From the NCBI GenBank assembly GCA_023665865.1, contig JAMPDC010000001.1, forward strand, positions 654,260 through 718,259: 64,000 bases of DNA. The letters are read 5' to 3'. Of the stretch, positions 1 to 8,757 are shown piece after piece. Each line of letters begins with the position of its first letter. The first letter of the stretch is position 1. The position numbers and the translations under genes were made by a program. The DNA is from Staphylococcus sp. (GTDB taxonomy: Bacteria; Bacteroidota; Bacteroidia; Bacteroidales; Muribaculaceae). The notes beneath the pieces were generated by a model. The model was given only the letters and a program-made list of their open reading frames with translations, did no database searches and had not been told where the DNA came from.

Positions 1-2
1 GG

Positions 3-1133
3 GGACTCCTGAGCGGTATCGCCCGGGCGCTTGACGCGCGTCCTGACTGCGATGTCAGCATCATCGCCACCAACATGCACCTGAGCGGGCGCTACGGCCA
101 CACCATCGACGAGATCATAGCCGACGGCTTCCCCACCCCTCTCACTGTCCCCATGCCCGACACCACCGACTCTCCCGCCGGAACGGTAAAGGCCATGGCC
201 GCATGTATGGAAGGGATGGCAGACTGTCTCAGCCAAATCTCACCCGACCTCATCGTCATCCTCGGCGACCGCTTCGAGATGCTCGCAACGGCAACCGCCG
301 CGCTCATGCTCCGCATCCCCATAGTCCACATCGCAGGCGGGGAGATTTCGGAGGGCGCTGTCGACGACAGCATCCGCCATGCCATCACCAAGATGGCGTC
401 GCTCCATCTCACTGCGACCGAGCCCTACCGCAAGCGCGTCATAGCCATGGGCGAGGAGCCGGCGCGTGTCATCAACACCGGAGCCATCGGCGTCTACAAC
501 ATCATTCATGAACCACTGTTGGATCGCCGTGAGCTTGAAGAGTCGATCGGTCTCGCGCTTCCCGAGGGTTCACTGCTCGTGACCTACCACCCCGCCACGC
601 TCGACGACGAAGACCCCGGCCGCCACTGCGATGCCCTGCTTGAGGCCCTTGACCGCTTCCCGGATTCAAACATAGTCATCACCTACCCCAACAACGACTC
701 ACGCGGGCGTGTGATCATCGACCGCATTGAAGCCTACGGTGCCAGCAACCCAGGTCGTGTGAAAGTCATCCCCTCGCTCGGCAAGAAACGCTATCTTTCA
801 GCACTGCGTTGCGTGAGCGCCGTCGTCGGCAACTCCTCAAGCGGCATTGTCGAAGTCCCTTCAATGAAAATCCCCACCGTCGACATCGGCATCAGGCAGC
901 GTGGACGCCTCTGCGGAAAATCGGTCATCCATTGCGGTGATTCAGCCGATGAAATCGCCGGAGCCATCGCCTTCGCATTATCTGACGAAGGGCAGCGCCT
1001 CGCGCGGGAATCAGAAAACCCATATTTCCGCGACAACACTCTCGACATGATCACGCAGGCTATCGCCTTGACTCCTCTGGCTACCATCCGCAGCAAAAAA
1101 TTTCACGACATAAACCCGTCAGCCAATGAGTAA
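3..1133 (+). CDS. neuC: UDP-GlcNAc 2-epimerase, hydrolysing (NeuC/LegG type), 5' end outside window
   Basis: The reading frame is open from base 3 and the first codons read GLLSGIARAL, the conserved stretch just after the start in this family, so only the first few residues are missing. An ATG at 75 is internal. Family role: removal of the nucleotide with C2 epimerisation, giving a ManNAc-type sugar for nonulosonic acid synthesis in the cytosol. The GGE at AGGEISEGAVDD, the region around RHAITKMASLH and the GNSSSGIVEVP loop match the UDP-binding GT-B-like fold. The stop overlaps the next gene by 8 bases (translational coupling). With a PtmE-like gene in the same operon the substrate may be the diamino LegG substrate rather than UDP-GlcNAc; sequence alone does not separate these. 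Confidence 0.9.
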   Translation, partial: GLLSGIARALDARPDCDVSIIATNMHLSGRYGHTIDEIIADGFPTPLTVPMPDTTDSPAGTVKAMAACMEGMADCLSQISPDLIVILGDRFEMLATATAALMLRIPIVHIAGGEISEGAVDDSIRHAITKMASLHLTATEPYRKRVIAMGEEPARVINTGAIGVYNIIHEPLLDRRELEESIGLALPEGSLLVTYHPATLDDEDPGRHCDALLEALDRFPDSNIVITYPNNDSRGRVIIDRIEAYGASNPGRVKVIPSLGKKRYLSALRCVSAVVGNSSSGIVEVPSMKIPTVDIGIRQRGRLCGKSVIHCGDSADEIAGAIAFALSDEGQRLARESENPYFRDNTLDMITQAIALTPLATIRSKKFHDINPSANE

Positions 1134-1812
1134 AGAGCTGTTCATCATACCTGCCCGCGGCGGCAGCAAAGGGATTCCGCGCAAGAACATCAAACCTCTG
1201 TGCGGGCGCCCGCTGATCCACTACTCCATCGACGTGGCACGCACGCTCGCTCCCGACTCCCACATCATCGTCTCGACCGACGACGAGGAGATACGCCGGG
1301 TGGCCGGACAGACGGGACTCCCCGTGCCCTACACGCGTCCCGACTATCTCGGTGGCGACACGGTTGGCTCACGCGAAGTCATCCTCGACGCCATGGATTG
1401 GGCCGACCGTCAGGGGATAGACTATGACAAGGTGGTGCTTCTTCAGCCCACCTCCCCGATGCGCACGGCCGACGATGTCGCCGCCTGCATCTCGCTCTTC
1501 ACCCCCGGCACCGACATGGTGGTCTCCGTCACCGAAGCCGCCTGCAATCCCTACTATGACTGCTTCGAGACCTCGGCCGACGGTTCGCTCCACATATCAA
1601 AGGGGGATGGCAAATATACCCGCCGCCAGGATGCCCCCAAGGCCTGGCAATACAACGGTGCGGTCTACGTCATCAACCCCGAATCCATCCGCAGGATGCC
1701 CCTCGGCAGCTTCCCGCGCCGCATACCTTTCGAGATGCCCCGCTCGCGCTCTGTCGACCTCGACACTCCCCTCGACTGGATCATAACCGAGCACCTCATG
1801 TCGCAACAATAA
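1126..1812 (+). CDS. neuA: CMP-nonulosonate cytidylyltransferase (NeuA/LegF family)
   Basis: 228 residues, normal for a single-domain CMP-sialate synthetase. The N terminus carries the CTP-binding signature IIPARGGSKGIPRKN, followed by LQPTSPMR near residue 107 and the YNGAVYVIN motif near residue 178. The family activates a nonulosonic acid (Neu5Ac, legionaminate or pseudaminate) with CTP before transfer to a surface glycan. It overlaps the 2-epimerase gene by 8 bases and lies 25 bases ahead of the PtmE-like gene, so all three are probably co-transcribed. Which acid it activates is inferred from the neighbours (legionaminic more likely), not shown by its own sequence. Confidence 0.9.
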   Translation: MSKELFIIPARGGSKGIPRKNIKPLCGRPLIHYSIDVARTLAPDSHIIVSTDDEEIRRVAGQTGLPVPYTRPDYLGGDTVGSREVILDAMDWADRQGIDYDKVVLLQPTSPMRTADDVAACISLFTPGTDMVVSVTEAACNPYYDCFETSADGSLHISKGDGKYTRRQDAPKAWQYNGAVYVINPESIRRMPLGSFPRRIPFEMPRSRSVDLDTPLDWIITEHLMSQQ

Positions 1813-1837
1813 AACCTCCCACACCTCATCAATCCTC

Positions 1838-2893
1838 ATGCAGATCGACCGCCACATAATAGATGCCAATTCCCCCCTCATCGACGCCCTCGCCCGCCTC
1901 AACGAGCTATCGGGAGGAGTCATGACCCTTCTTGTCACAGATTCGGACGGACGGATGTGTGGCACTCTCACCGACGGAGATGTCCGCCGGGCGCTCCTGC
2001 GCGGCATCAGCCTCCGGTCGGTCGTAGCCGAAGCCATGTTCCGCGACTTCCGCCACCTCCGCGCAGGCCAGATCACCCCCGACGCCCTGCGCGAGCTCCG
2101 GCGCCACCGCCTCTCCCTCATCCCTGTGCTTGACGAAGACCGACACATTGTCAGCGTCATCGACACGCGCAGGACCAAGACAATCCTGCCCGTCAGCGCC
2201 ATCCTCATGGCCGGAGGCAAGGGCGAACGTCTGCGTCCCATGACCCTGACCACACCCAAACCGCTCCTCACCATCGGCGACAAAGCCATCATCGACTACA
2301 ATATCGAGGCTCTAGCCTCAGTAGGTGTCGATGACATCTCTGTCACCGTCAACTATCTCGCCGAGCAGATCGAATCGCACTTCGCCACCCCTGTCGGCGG
2401 AGTCAAAGTGAAATGCGTGCGCGAGACCACGCCGCTCGGCACCATCGGCTCCGCGACGCTCGTCGACATCCCAGACGAAGGCGACACTATCGTGATGAAC
2501 TCCGATCTTCTCACGACCATCTCGTTTGAAGACCTCTATCTCCACCACCGCTCGCAGCAGGCCGATGTGACCATCGCAGCTGTCCCCTACAATGTCTCGG
2601 TGCCCTACGCCATCCTCGACACCGACGGGCCGCTGGTCACTGCTCTCGAAGAAAAACCATCCTATTCCTACTATGCCAACGCCGGCATCTACATTTTCTC
2701 CAACCGGCTCCTCCACTCCCTGACTCCCGGCGAACGCACTGACGCAACCGACCTCATCGAACGCGCTATAGCCGACGGCAAGCGTGTCAGCTACTTCCCC
2801 ATCAACGGCACCTGGATCGACATAGGCTCCCCGGTCGACTTCGCCCACGCCCGTGAACTCATCAGACACCTCCGCCAGACGACGGATCTATAA
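1838..2893 (+). CDS. ptmE: CBS-domain sugar-1-phosphate nucleotidyltransferase (PtmE/LegX-like)
   Basis: 351 residues in two parts. Residues 1-115 form a CBS pair (TLTDGDVRRALLRG and the LRRHRLSLIPVLD half). From about residue 122 a nucleotidyltransferase begins with LMAGGKGERLRPMT and TPKPLL, with NSDLL near residue 225. This architecture is that of PtmE/LegX, which makes GDP-glucosamine as the first step of GDP-dependent CMP-legionaminic acid synthesis in Campylobacter. A 2-epimerase and a CMP-transferase directly upstream support the assignment. LegB, LegC and LegI are not in the window and should lie to the left. The alternative is a mannose- or glucose-1-phosphate nucleotidyltransferase of the same family. 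Confidence 0.72.
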   Translation: MQIDRHIIDANSPLIDALARLNELSGGVMTLLVTDSDGRMCGTLTDGDVRRALLRGISLRSVVAEAMFRDFRHLRAGQITPDALRELRRHRLSLIPVLDEDRHIVSVIDTRRTKTILPVSAILMAGGKGERLRPMTLTTPKPLLTIGDKAIIDYNIEALASVGVDDISVTVNYLAEQIESHFATPVGGVKVKCVRETTPLGTIGSATLVDIPDEGDTIVMNSDLLTTISFEDLYLHHRSQQADVTIAAVPYNVSVPYAILDTDGPLVTALEEKPSYSYYANAGIYIFSNRLLHSLTPGERTDATDLIERAIADGKRVSYFPINGTWIDIGSPVDFAHARELIRHLRQTTDL

Positions 2894-2910
2894 TCCTTTC
2901 GGCAACCACA

Positions 2911-2931
2911 GGTGTTATAATTATAATCACC
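2911..2931. promoter_or_regulatory. AT-rich near-palindrome upstream of obgE
   Basis: A 21-base near-perfect palindrome, GGTG ... CACC around TTATAATTATAA, lies between the nonulosonate genes and obgE, about 40 bases before the obgE start. It could be an operator or part of the obgE promoter. No TAnnTTTG box with a clear -33 partner is visible in this 78-base gap, so its role is open. Confidence 0.35.
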
Positions 2932-2971
2932 AACTATTTTTCTTTATAATCGTCAACAAACGTCCGCTGCT

Positions 2972-4162
2972 ATGGCTGATTCCAATTTTATAGACTATGT
3001 GAAAGTCCTTTGCCGCTCGGGCAAAGGCGGTGCCGGCTCAAGGCATTTCTATCGTGCGAAATATGTCCCCAAGGGTGGCCCTGACGGCGGCGACGGCGGT
3101 CGCGGCGGCCACATCATACTCCGGGGCAATTCCCACATGTGGACACTGCTCCCGCTGCGCTACCGCCGCCACATCTTCGCCGGCAACGGCCAGAGCGGCT
3201 CCGGTGGACGGTCATTTGGCAAAGATGGAGAAGATGTGATTGTCGACGTCCCCTGCGGCACTGTGGTCTTCGATGCCGAAACAGGCGAGTTTCTCTGTGA
3301 AGTGACAGCCGACGGCGAGGAGATCAAGCTCCTCCGCGGCGGTCGCGGCGGTCTGGGCAACTGGCACTTCAAAAGCGCCACGAACCGCACACCGCGCTAC
3401 GCACAGCCCGGCGAACCGGCAATCGAGAAAAGCATCATCATGGAGCTCAAGCTCCTTGCCGACGTAGGTCTCGTGGGCTTCCCCAACGCAGGCAAGTCAA
3501 CCCTCCTCTCGTCGATCTCCGCGGCACGCCCGAAAATAGCCGACTACCCCTTCACCACAATGGAACCCCAGCTCGGCATCGTCTCCTACCGCGGCGACCA
3601 ATCGTTTGTGATGGCCGACATCCCCGGCATCATCGAGGGAGCGAGCGAAGGAAAGGGGCTCGGACTGCGCTTCCTCCGCCACATCGAGCGCAACGCCGTG
3701 CTCCTCTTCATGGTTCCCGCCGATGCCGACGACATCAAGGCGCAATACGACATACTCGTCGGGGAGCTCGAACGCTTCAATCCGCAGCTTTCCGACAAGC
3801 CCCGCGTGCTCGCAATATCCAAGAGCGACATGCTCGACGAGGAACTGATGAAAGAAATAGAGCACACCCTCCCCGAAGGTGTCCCCCACATCTTCATCTC
3901 AGCCGTGACCGGAATGGGACTCACCGAACTCAAGGATATGCTCTGGCGTGAGATCACCGACGAGCGCAACCGCATCGATGTCTCACCCATCACCCACCGT
4001 CCGCTCGACGGGCATCACCGTGTGCGCGAAGAAGATGAATTCATATTCGAAAACGTACCCGCCATGCCCGAAGACGACGAGGAGGAATATCCCGACAACG
4101 AAGACTTCGACGGAGAGGACTACGGCTACCGTATGCTCGACGAGGACGAATACGAAGGATAA
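2972..4162 (+). CDS. obgE: Obg family GTPase
   Basis: 396 residues. The first 160 form the glycine-rich Obg fold ([17 protein letters not shown]). The G domain follows with G1 [10 protein letters not shown]3 DIPGI and G4 SKSD. After about residue 340 the protein ends in an acidic tail rich in Asp, Glu and Tyr. Known role of the family: ribosome-associated GTPase needed for 50S maturation and for stress and growth control. It lies 14 bases before the yraN-like gene, so the two are likely co-transcribed. The start at 2972 gives the expected N terminus ([14 protein letters not shown]). Confidence 0.96.
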   Translation: MADSNFIDYVKVLCRSGKGGAGSRHFYRAKYVPKGGPDGGDGGRGGHIILRGNSHMWTLLPLRYRRHIFAGNGQSGSGGRSFGKDGEDVIVDVPCGTVVFDAETGEFLCEVTADGEEIKLLRGGRGGLGNWHFKSATNRTPRYAQPGEPAIEKSIIMELKLLADVGLVGFPNAGKSTLLSSISAARPKIADYPFTTMEPQLGIVSYRGDQSFVMADIPGIIEGASEGKGLGLRFLRHIERNAVLLFMVPADADDIKAQYDILVGELERFNPQLSDKPRVLAISKSDMLDEELMKEIEHTLPEGVPHIFISAVTGMGLTELKDMLWREITDERNRIDVSPITHRPLDGHHRVREEDEFIFENVPAMPEDDEEEYPDNEDFDGEDYGYRMLDEDEYEG

Positions 4163-4176
4163 GCCCCATCATCCGC

Positions 4177-4545
4177 ATGGCAAGCCACAACGAACTCGGC
4201 CGCTGGGGTGAGGAGATAGCGCGTGAGCATCTCCTCACCCTCGGCTATGCCATCAGCGGCGAAAACATGCGCATCGCCGGAGTGGAGATCGACTTCATAG
4301 CCATGAAAGATGATGTCATAGCCTTTGTCGAGGTCAAGACACGTGCAAACGATTTCACCGATCCGGCCGACGCGATCGACTCACGCAAGCGCAGGCGTCT
4401 CGTCAAAGCCGCCGATACCTACATGCGGTCCTACAACCTGCCCCACGAACCACGTTTCGATATCGTACTCATCATAGGCAATCCACTACATTATGAAATA
4501 GAACACATTCCCGACGCTTTCCTGCCTGAGCTCGACAACCGATGA
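4177..4545 (+). CDS. YraN/UPF0102 family putative endonuclease-like protein
   Basis: 122 residues, the usual length for UPF0102. The start NELGRWGEEIAREHL and the catalytic-looking pattern EIDFIA ... FVEVKTR match the restriction-endonuclease-like core of this family. The activity of YraN proteins in the cell is not established; links to DNA processing are inferred from the fold. It lies directly behind obgE. Confidence 0.9.
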   Translation: MASHNELGRWGEEIAREHLLTLGYAISGENMRIAGVEIDFIAMKDDVIAFVEVKTRANDFTDPADAIDSRKRRRLVKAADTYMRSYNLPHEPRFDIVLIIGNPLHYEIEHIPDAFLPELDNR

Positions 4546-4570
4546 TTTTTTCTGCATAATTGCAGCTTTT

Positions 4571-4594
4571 TTGACAAATATTATTGTATCTTTG
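4571..4594 (+). promoter_or_regulatory. Bacteroidetes-type promoter of the DUF805 gene
   Basis: A perfect -7 box TATCTTTG sits at 4587-4594, about 45 bases before the ATG at 4640. The nearest TTG (4571-4573) is only 13 bases upstream, shorter than the usual 19-22, so the -33 element is uncertain. Confidence 0.5.
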
Positions 4595-4639
4595 CACATA
4601 TAACTTTTGTCTAACCCTTATAAATACTAACATCTACCT

Positions 4640-5023
4640 ATGTATCAACGACAAGTTTCATTCAGCGAGGCTGTCAGATCGGCTCTTACTGTCAACTATT
4701 GCAATTTCAACGGCCGTGCCTCACGCTCTGAATACTGGTGGTTCGCGCTATTCGCATTCATTGTAAGCATCGTCATCTCAGTGGCCTTTTGCTGGAGCGA
4801 TACTATTGAGTATATCGTAAGCGGCATTTTCTCCCTCGCCGTGCTCCTCCCGAGCCTTGGTCTCGCAGTCCGCCGCCTCCATGACACCGGTCGCTCCGGA
4901 TGGTGGATTTTCATCAACCTGATTCCCATCGTCGGCTCCCTCATATTCCTCTACTTCATGATTGTCGACAGCCAGAATGTCCCCAACCAGTGGGGTGGCG
5001 TCCCCAATCTTGTCGAGCGCTGA
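4640..5023 (+). CDS. DUF805 small inner-membrane protein
   Basis: 127 residues. The soluble N terminus (FSEAVRSALTVNYCNFNGRASRSEYWW) with the FxGRASRSEYW motif and the later GLAVRRLHDTGRSGWW motif are typical of DUF805 proteins (E. coli YhaH/YhaI type). About three hydrophobic segments are predicted by eye at residues 33-51, 57-75 and 91-110. The function of the family is unknown. It has its own promoter and a strong terminator, so it is probably monocistronic. Confidence 0.9.
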   Translation: MYQRQVSFSEAVRSALTVNYCNFNGRASRSEYWWFALFAFIVSIVISVAFCWSDTIEYIVSGIFSLAVLLPSLGLAVRRLHDTGRSGWWIFINLIPIVGSLIFLYFMIVDSQNVPNQWGGVPNLVER

Positions 5024-5051
5024 GAAAACGACAAGCCATAGAAACCAACAA

Positions 5052-5094
5052 AAACCCGCGCTGAAAAAACCATTTTTTCGCGCGGGTTTATTTT
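5052..5094 (+). terminator. Strong intrinsic terminator after the DUF805 gene
   Basis: AAACCCGCGC (5052-5061) pairs perfectly with GCGCGGGTTT (5080-5089). Inside it GAAAAAA (5063-5069) pairs with TTTTTTC (5073-5079), leaving a 3-base loop and one bulged base. The stem is followed by A and TTTT. Confidence 0.85.
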
Positions 5095-5170
5095 GACGCT
5101 TTTTCTCTGATACATCAGACTTTTCGATAACCGCACCCCCCATCGGAACCCTCCACAGGCGGCCGGACAG

Positions 5171-5201
5171 TTGCGGATTCTGAGTTTTTTGACTAATTTT
5201 G
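5171..5201 (+). promoter_or_regulatory. Bacteroidetes-type promoter of the DUF3822-rsmD operon
   Basis: TTG at 5171-5173 and TAATTTTG at 5194-5201 are separated by 20 bases, the consensus spacing. The downstream ATG at 5222 is therefore the start; the in-frame TTG at 5171 is the -33 box and not a start codon. Confidence 0.75.
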
Positions 5202-5221
5202 TAGCTCCTAAACCCGAGTCA

Positions 5222-6046
5222 ATGGCAAACGTAATACTAAACGAGCGAATTGAGAATCCCGAAATGTGGAACCTCCTGCTGCGTCTGAGCGACAGTGAGG
5301 TGCATGTCGTGATCTACTCTATCGTCGAGGACAATTCGCTGGTCCATGAGCGTTTTGACCTTGACACGGCCTCCACGCCCTGGATCACGGCTGTCGAAAA
5401 CGTCATCTACGACCATCCCGCCCTCCTCAGCGACTTCCGCAGGGTCTATTGCGTCGTCGGCACAGTCGACTATACAATCGTCCCACTCGAATGTAGGGAG
5501 AGAGAGGTGGCGTCTGTGCTCTTCAACACAGCTTTCCCGGCGACACACCTTGAAATGTCGTGCGACGACACCGGCACGCGCAACGCACTCGTGCTGATGG
5601 GCATCGAGCCCGAACTCCGGGGCTTCATCAACCGCACTTTCCAGCATGCCACCATCGTCAGCCACATAGCTTCGCTGTGCCGCTACGCCTCGGCAAAGGC
5701 CGATCAGGGAAACAAGGTGAAAATGATAGCCAACGTCCATCAATCGTCGCTCGACGTCGTCGTCACCGACGGACGGACACTGCTCATGGCCAACACCTTC
5801 GCCTTCACTGACATTGACGATGCCGTCTACTATCTCCTCGCCTCGCGCTCGCGCCTCGGCCTTGACCAGACCAACGACGAGATCCTGCTCGCCGGCGACC
5901 AGCAGACCCGCGAGAAACTCACTCCGGCCCTGCGCACCTACATCTCACGCGTGATGCCCATGATATTCCCGCCACAGATGTTTAAGGCCGGCAAAGATGC
6001 CCTCACAGCCCCATTCGACCTCATAATCACTCCCCTATGCGAATAA
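5222..6046 (+). CDS. DUF3822 family protein
   Basis: 274 residues starting MANVILNERIENPEMWNLLLRLSD. It resembles DUF3822, a Bacteroidetes-restricted family usually encoded directly before rsmD, as here (10-base overlap). The fold may be actin/ASKHA-like; the function is unknown. No signal peptide or membrane segment is seen, so it is probably cytosolic. An earlier in-frame TTG was rejected because it coincides with the promoter -33 box. Confidence 0.8.
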   Translation: MANVILNERIENPEMWNLLLRLSDSEVHVVIYSIVEDNSLVHERFDLDTASTPWITAVENVIYDHPALLSDFRRVYCVVGTVDYTIVPLECREREVASVLFNTAFPATHLEMSCDDTGTRNALVLMGIEPELRGFINRTFQHATIVSHIASLCRYASAKADQGNKVKMIANVHQSSLDVVVTDGRTLLMANTFAFTDIDDAVYYLLASRSRLGLDQTNDEILLAGDQQTREKLTPALRTYISRVMPMIFPPQMFKAGKDALTAPFDLIITPLCE

Positions 6047-6579
6047 TCAGAGGAAAATACGGACGCCGACGCTTCAACGTCCCCACAAATATCACCGCAC
6101 GCCCGACCACCGACTTCGCACGCGAAAACATATTCAACGTCATCGAGAATATGGTCGACATCGAAGGTCTCAAATGTCTCGACCTTTTCGCCGGCACCGG
6201 CGCTGTCAGTTTCGAACTCCTGTCGCGCGAAGCCGCTTCGGTCACCTCTGTCGAAAAATCGGCGACCCAGGCCCGGTTTATCGAAAAGGTGAAGCAAGAG
6301 CTCAATGACCGCAATCTCCATCTTCTGCGCACAGACGCCCTGCGCTTCATCCGCGAATCGTCGACATCTTTTGATTTCGTCTTCGCCGATCCCCCCTACG
6401 ATCTCGACGGATTCGGAGAGATCCCCGGGATGGTGCTCAACTCCAGACTCCTCCATCCCGGAAGCATCTTCATCATCGAACACTCTAAGAAATACGATTT
6501 CTCATCGCTGCCCCACTTCGTCGACCATCGTGCCTACGGCTCGGTCAATTTCAGCATCTTCGAGATCCCTGAAGAGTGA
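6037..6579 (+). CDS. rsmD: 16S rRNA (guanine966-N2)-methyltransferase
   Basis: 180 residues. MRIIRGKYGRRRF at the start, ARPTTDFARENIFN, the SAM-binding stretch CLDLFAGTGAVSFE and the catalytic FADPPYD near residue 115 are all diagnostic of RsmD, which methylates G966 of 16S rRNA during 30S assembly. Its start overlaps the DUF3822 gene by 10 bases. A long shared terminator follows. Confidence 0.95.
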   Translation: MRIIRGKYGRRRFNVPTNITARPTTDFARENIFNVIENMVDIEGLKCLDLFAGTGAVSFELLSREAASVTSVEKSATQARFIEKVKQELNDRNLHLLRTDALRFIRESSTSFDFVFADPPYDLDGFGEIPGMVLNSRLLHPGSIFIIEHSKKYDFSSLPHFVDHRAYGSVNFSIFEIPEE

Positions 6580-6596
6580 GGACTATCGAGATACGG

Positions 6597-6644
6597 ATAA
6601 ACGACAGAGGCTTCCATCACACGATGGAAGCCTCTGTCGTTTAT
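6597..6644. terminator. Bidirectional terminator between rsmD and tonB
   Basis: An 18-base perfect stem (6601-6618 with 6623-6640), extended by AT pairs on both sides, closes a 4-base loop. It lies between the convergent rsmD and tonB genes and can serve both strands. Confidence 0.85.
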
Positions 6645-6659
6645 GATATTTGATATGTA

Positions 6660-7469
6660 TTATTTGAAATTATAAGTGATAGTACCTGTCTGTGAGGCCG
6701 GAGCGTCATTGTCGACGGAGAACTGCGAGCGCCTTGCAGCCGCCACGCAACTCTGACGCGCCGACTGGCTTGCGGCGGCAGCTCCTGTGCCAGACAGATA
6801 GCTCGCACTCGTCACCTTGCCCTGACGGTTGACTGTCACACGGACGGTGATGGTGCCGAGGGGGGCTGAGGCGGGACGGTGCCAATCGGCCAGGGTGCGA
6901 CCTTTCAGATTGAAACCGGGACTGCCGCTGACAGCTCCCACCGTCGAGTTGCCGTTAGGACTTCCGGCATTACCGGCGCCACTGCCACCGGTGCCCTGCT
7001 GCCCGAATTTCACCTTTCCGGCGATGGCCTGACGTGTTTCCTCCTCACGCTTGGCTTTGGCGGCAGCCTCAAGCTCGGCTTTTGTCGGGCCGGTCTTCTC
7101 AGGCGCGGGCTTTTTCTCAACCTTGGCAGGCGACGGACGCTCTGTCGAGATCACGGGGGCAGGTTCAGCCGGTTCACCGGCGTTTTCCAAAGCCTCGGCC
7201 TGTGGTGAGGGCACAGCCTCCGCCTCGACAGCCGAGGGAGCCGGTTCGCCGGTGTTCTCAGCGATCTCAGGGCGGTCACCTATCATGACATACTCTCCGC
7301 CAAACAGCACTTCAGAGGAGTCGACCGGAGGCCATGTACGCACTTCATCGGCCGATCCCGGATAGCGGAGATAAAGCGTGAGGAGCACAACCACCACTGC
7401 CACATGGAAAATGATGGTTACAAACAGAGCTATGAGACGGTGACGGTTGTCACTCTGTGATTCTGCCAT
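6660..7469 (-). CDS. tonB: TonB-like energy transducer
   Basis: 269 residues. One membrane segment near residues 11-32 (LIALFVTIIFHVAVVVVLL) is followed by a long Pro/Ala/Glu-rich and Lys-rich spacer (residues 70-150) and a C-terminal TonB_C-like domain (GTITVRVTVNRQGKV ... GTITYNF). It should span the periplasm and pass proton-motive energy from ExbB/ExbD to outer-membrane receptors such as the SusC and BtuB proteins of this window. It is the last gene of a pdxJ-exbB-exbD-tonB run, an order common in Bacteroidales. Confidence 0.88.
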   Translation of the reverse strand: MAESQSDNRHRLIALFVTIIFHVAVVVVLLTLYLRYPGSADEVRTWPPVDSSEVLFGGEYVMIGDRPEIAENTGEPAPSAVEAEAVPSPQAEALENAGEPAEPAPVISTERPSPAKVEKKPAPEKTGPTKAELEAAAKAKREEETRQAIAGKVKFGQQGTGGSGAGNAGSPNGNSTVGAVSGSPGFNLKGRTLADWHRPASAPLGTITVRVTVNRQGKVTSASYLSGTGAAAASQSARQSCVAAARRSQFSVDNDAPASQTGTITYNFK

Positions 7470-7519
7470 GAACTGAATGGGAAATCAAGAAGTTGGAGGT
7501 ATAGTAGTGTTAAAAGTGA

Positions 7520-7969
7520 TCACTCCTGGGCTACAGGACGGGCCGAAGCGGGTGCAGGCTTTGTGGCGAGTACCATCTTCAGATTGTTTTGCGCTCCGAG
7601 GTCGAGGACTTTCACGAGGGTGCCATAAGTCACATCCTCGTCGGCATAGACAGCGATATAGTCATCGCTACCCTCAGCCGCAGCCTTGGTGGCCTGCATC
7701 TGAAGGAAAGCGAGGAGCGCATCCATGTCCATCATCGCCGGTTCGGTCTCGTCGGCGGTGGCATAGATGGCACCCTCCTTGTCGATATAGACTCGGGTAG
7801 CCGGCTTCAGCGCAGTCTGCTTTGAGCTCTGGGGGAGATTGATCTCAAGAGCTGTCGGGAATACAAAGGTCGATGTGACCATGAAAAATATCAGCAGCAG
7901 GAAGATGACATCGGTCATCGATGCCATCGAAAATGCCGCCATCATGGTGTTTTGTCGTTTCAGGGCCAT
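7520..7969 (-). CDS. exbD: ExbD/TolR family biopolymer transport protein
   Basis: 149 residues. One N-terminal membrane segment carries the essential Asp in ASMTDVIFLLLIFFMVTS (residues 17-34). The periplasmic remainder has the ExbD pattern with YIDKEGAIYA and a DLGAQNNLKMVLAT tail. It forms the proton-driven motor with ExbB and TonB. It lies 21 bases behind exbB and 50 before tonB. Confidence 0.92.
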   Translation of the reverse strand: MALKRQNTMMAAFSMASMTDVIFLLLIFFMVTSTFVFPTALEINLPQSSKQTALKPATRVYIDKEGAIYATADETEPAMMDMDALLAFLQMQATKAAAEGSDDYIAVYADEDVTYGTLVKVLDLGAQNNLKMVLATKPAPASARPVAQE

Positions 7970-7990
7970 AGTGCTATGGAATAAGGATTG

Positions 7991-8698
7991 TTATGCGGGC
8001 TCGTTGAGGAGATCCATAAACTCCATTGTCTTCGCCTCGAGAGCGTTCATCACCTTGTTGATACGTGCGACGAGATAGTTGTAGGCAAACAGGGCGATGA
8101 TACCTACGATCAGACCTGCGACCGTGGTGACAAGAGCGGCATAGATACCGTCGGCCAACACGGCGATGTTTGCGCTTGATCCTGCCGACGCGAGGTTGAA
8201 GAAAGCGTTGACCATACCGATCACTGTGCCGAGGAAGCCGATCATCGGGCCGCCGGCCGCAGTGGTGGCGAGCCAGGGGAGGCCTTTCTCAAGTGTTGCG
8301 ATCTCGATATTGCCGGTATTCTCGATTGTAACGAGCACATCGTTCATCGGACGACCGATGCGGCTGATGCCCTTGCCGATGAGACGGGCGTAGGGAGTAT
8401 CGGTCTTGGCACAGAGGCGACGGGCGCTCTCGATCTCGCCGTCGTGGATATACTCACGGATACGGTCCATGAATGAATTGTCTTCCTTCTGGGCGCGGCG
8501 AAGCACGATGCAACGCTCGACGAAGATGTAGACACACACCAGCGACAAGATGGCCAGAGGAATCATGATCCAGCCGCCACGCATGGTGAGGTCCCAGACT
8601 GAAAGTTCCTGTGCGACAGTCTGGGCCTGTGCCTGCACAGCGTCATTGTAGTTCATGGCTGCCGTGGCCACGGTATCGACAAACTCCTGTTGTAACAT
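7991..8698 (-). CDS. exbB: MotA/TolQ/ExbB proton channel protein
   Basis: 235 residues with three hydrophobic segments near residues 40-62, 135-160 and 180-205. The conserved MotA/ExbB region PWLATTAAGGPMIGFLGTVIGMVNAF and the third helix (ALVTTVAGLIVGIIALFAYNYL) are clear. It is the channel subunit that powers ExbD/TonB. A longer N-terminal extension (first 35 residues, Ala/Gln-rich) precedes the first helix. Confidence 0.93.
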   Translation of the reverse strand: MLQQEFVDTVATAAMNYNDAVQAQAQTVAQELSVWDLTMRGGWIMIPLAILSLVCVYIFVERCIVLRRAQKEDNSFMDRIREYIHDGEIESARRLCAKTDTPYARLIGKGISRIGRPMNDVLVTIENTGNIEIATLEKGLPWLATTAAGGPMIGFLGTVIGMVNAFFNLASAGSSANIAVLADGIYAALVTTVAGLIVGIIALFAYNYLVARINKVMNALEAKTMEFMDLLNEPA

Positions 8699-8757
8699 GT
8701 TGTTGTGTTGAGATGTAATGATGATGAATTTCTATGATTAGTGTTGAAGCCGTTTTT

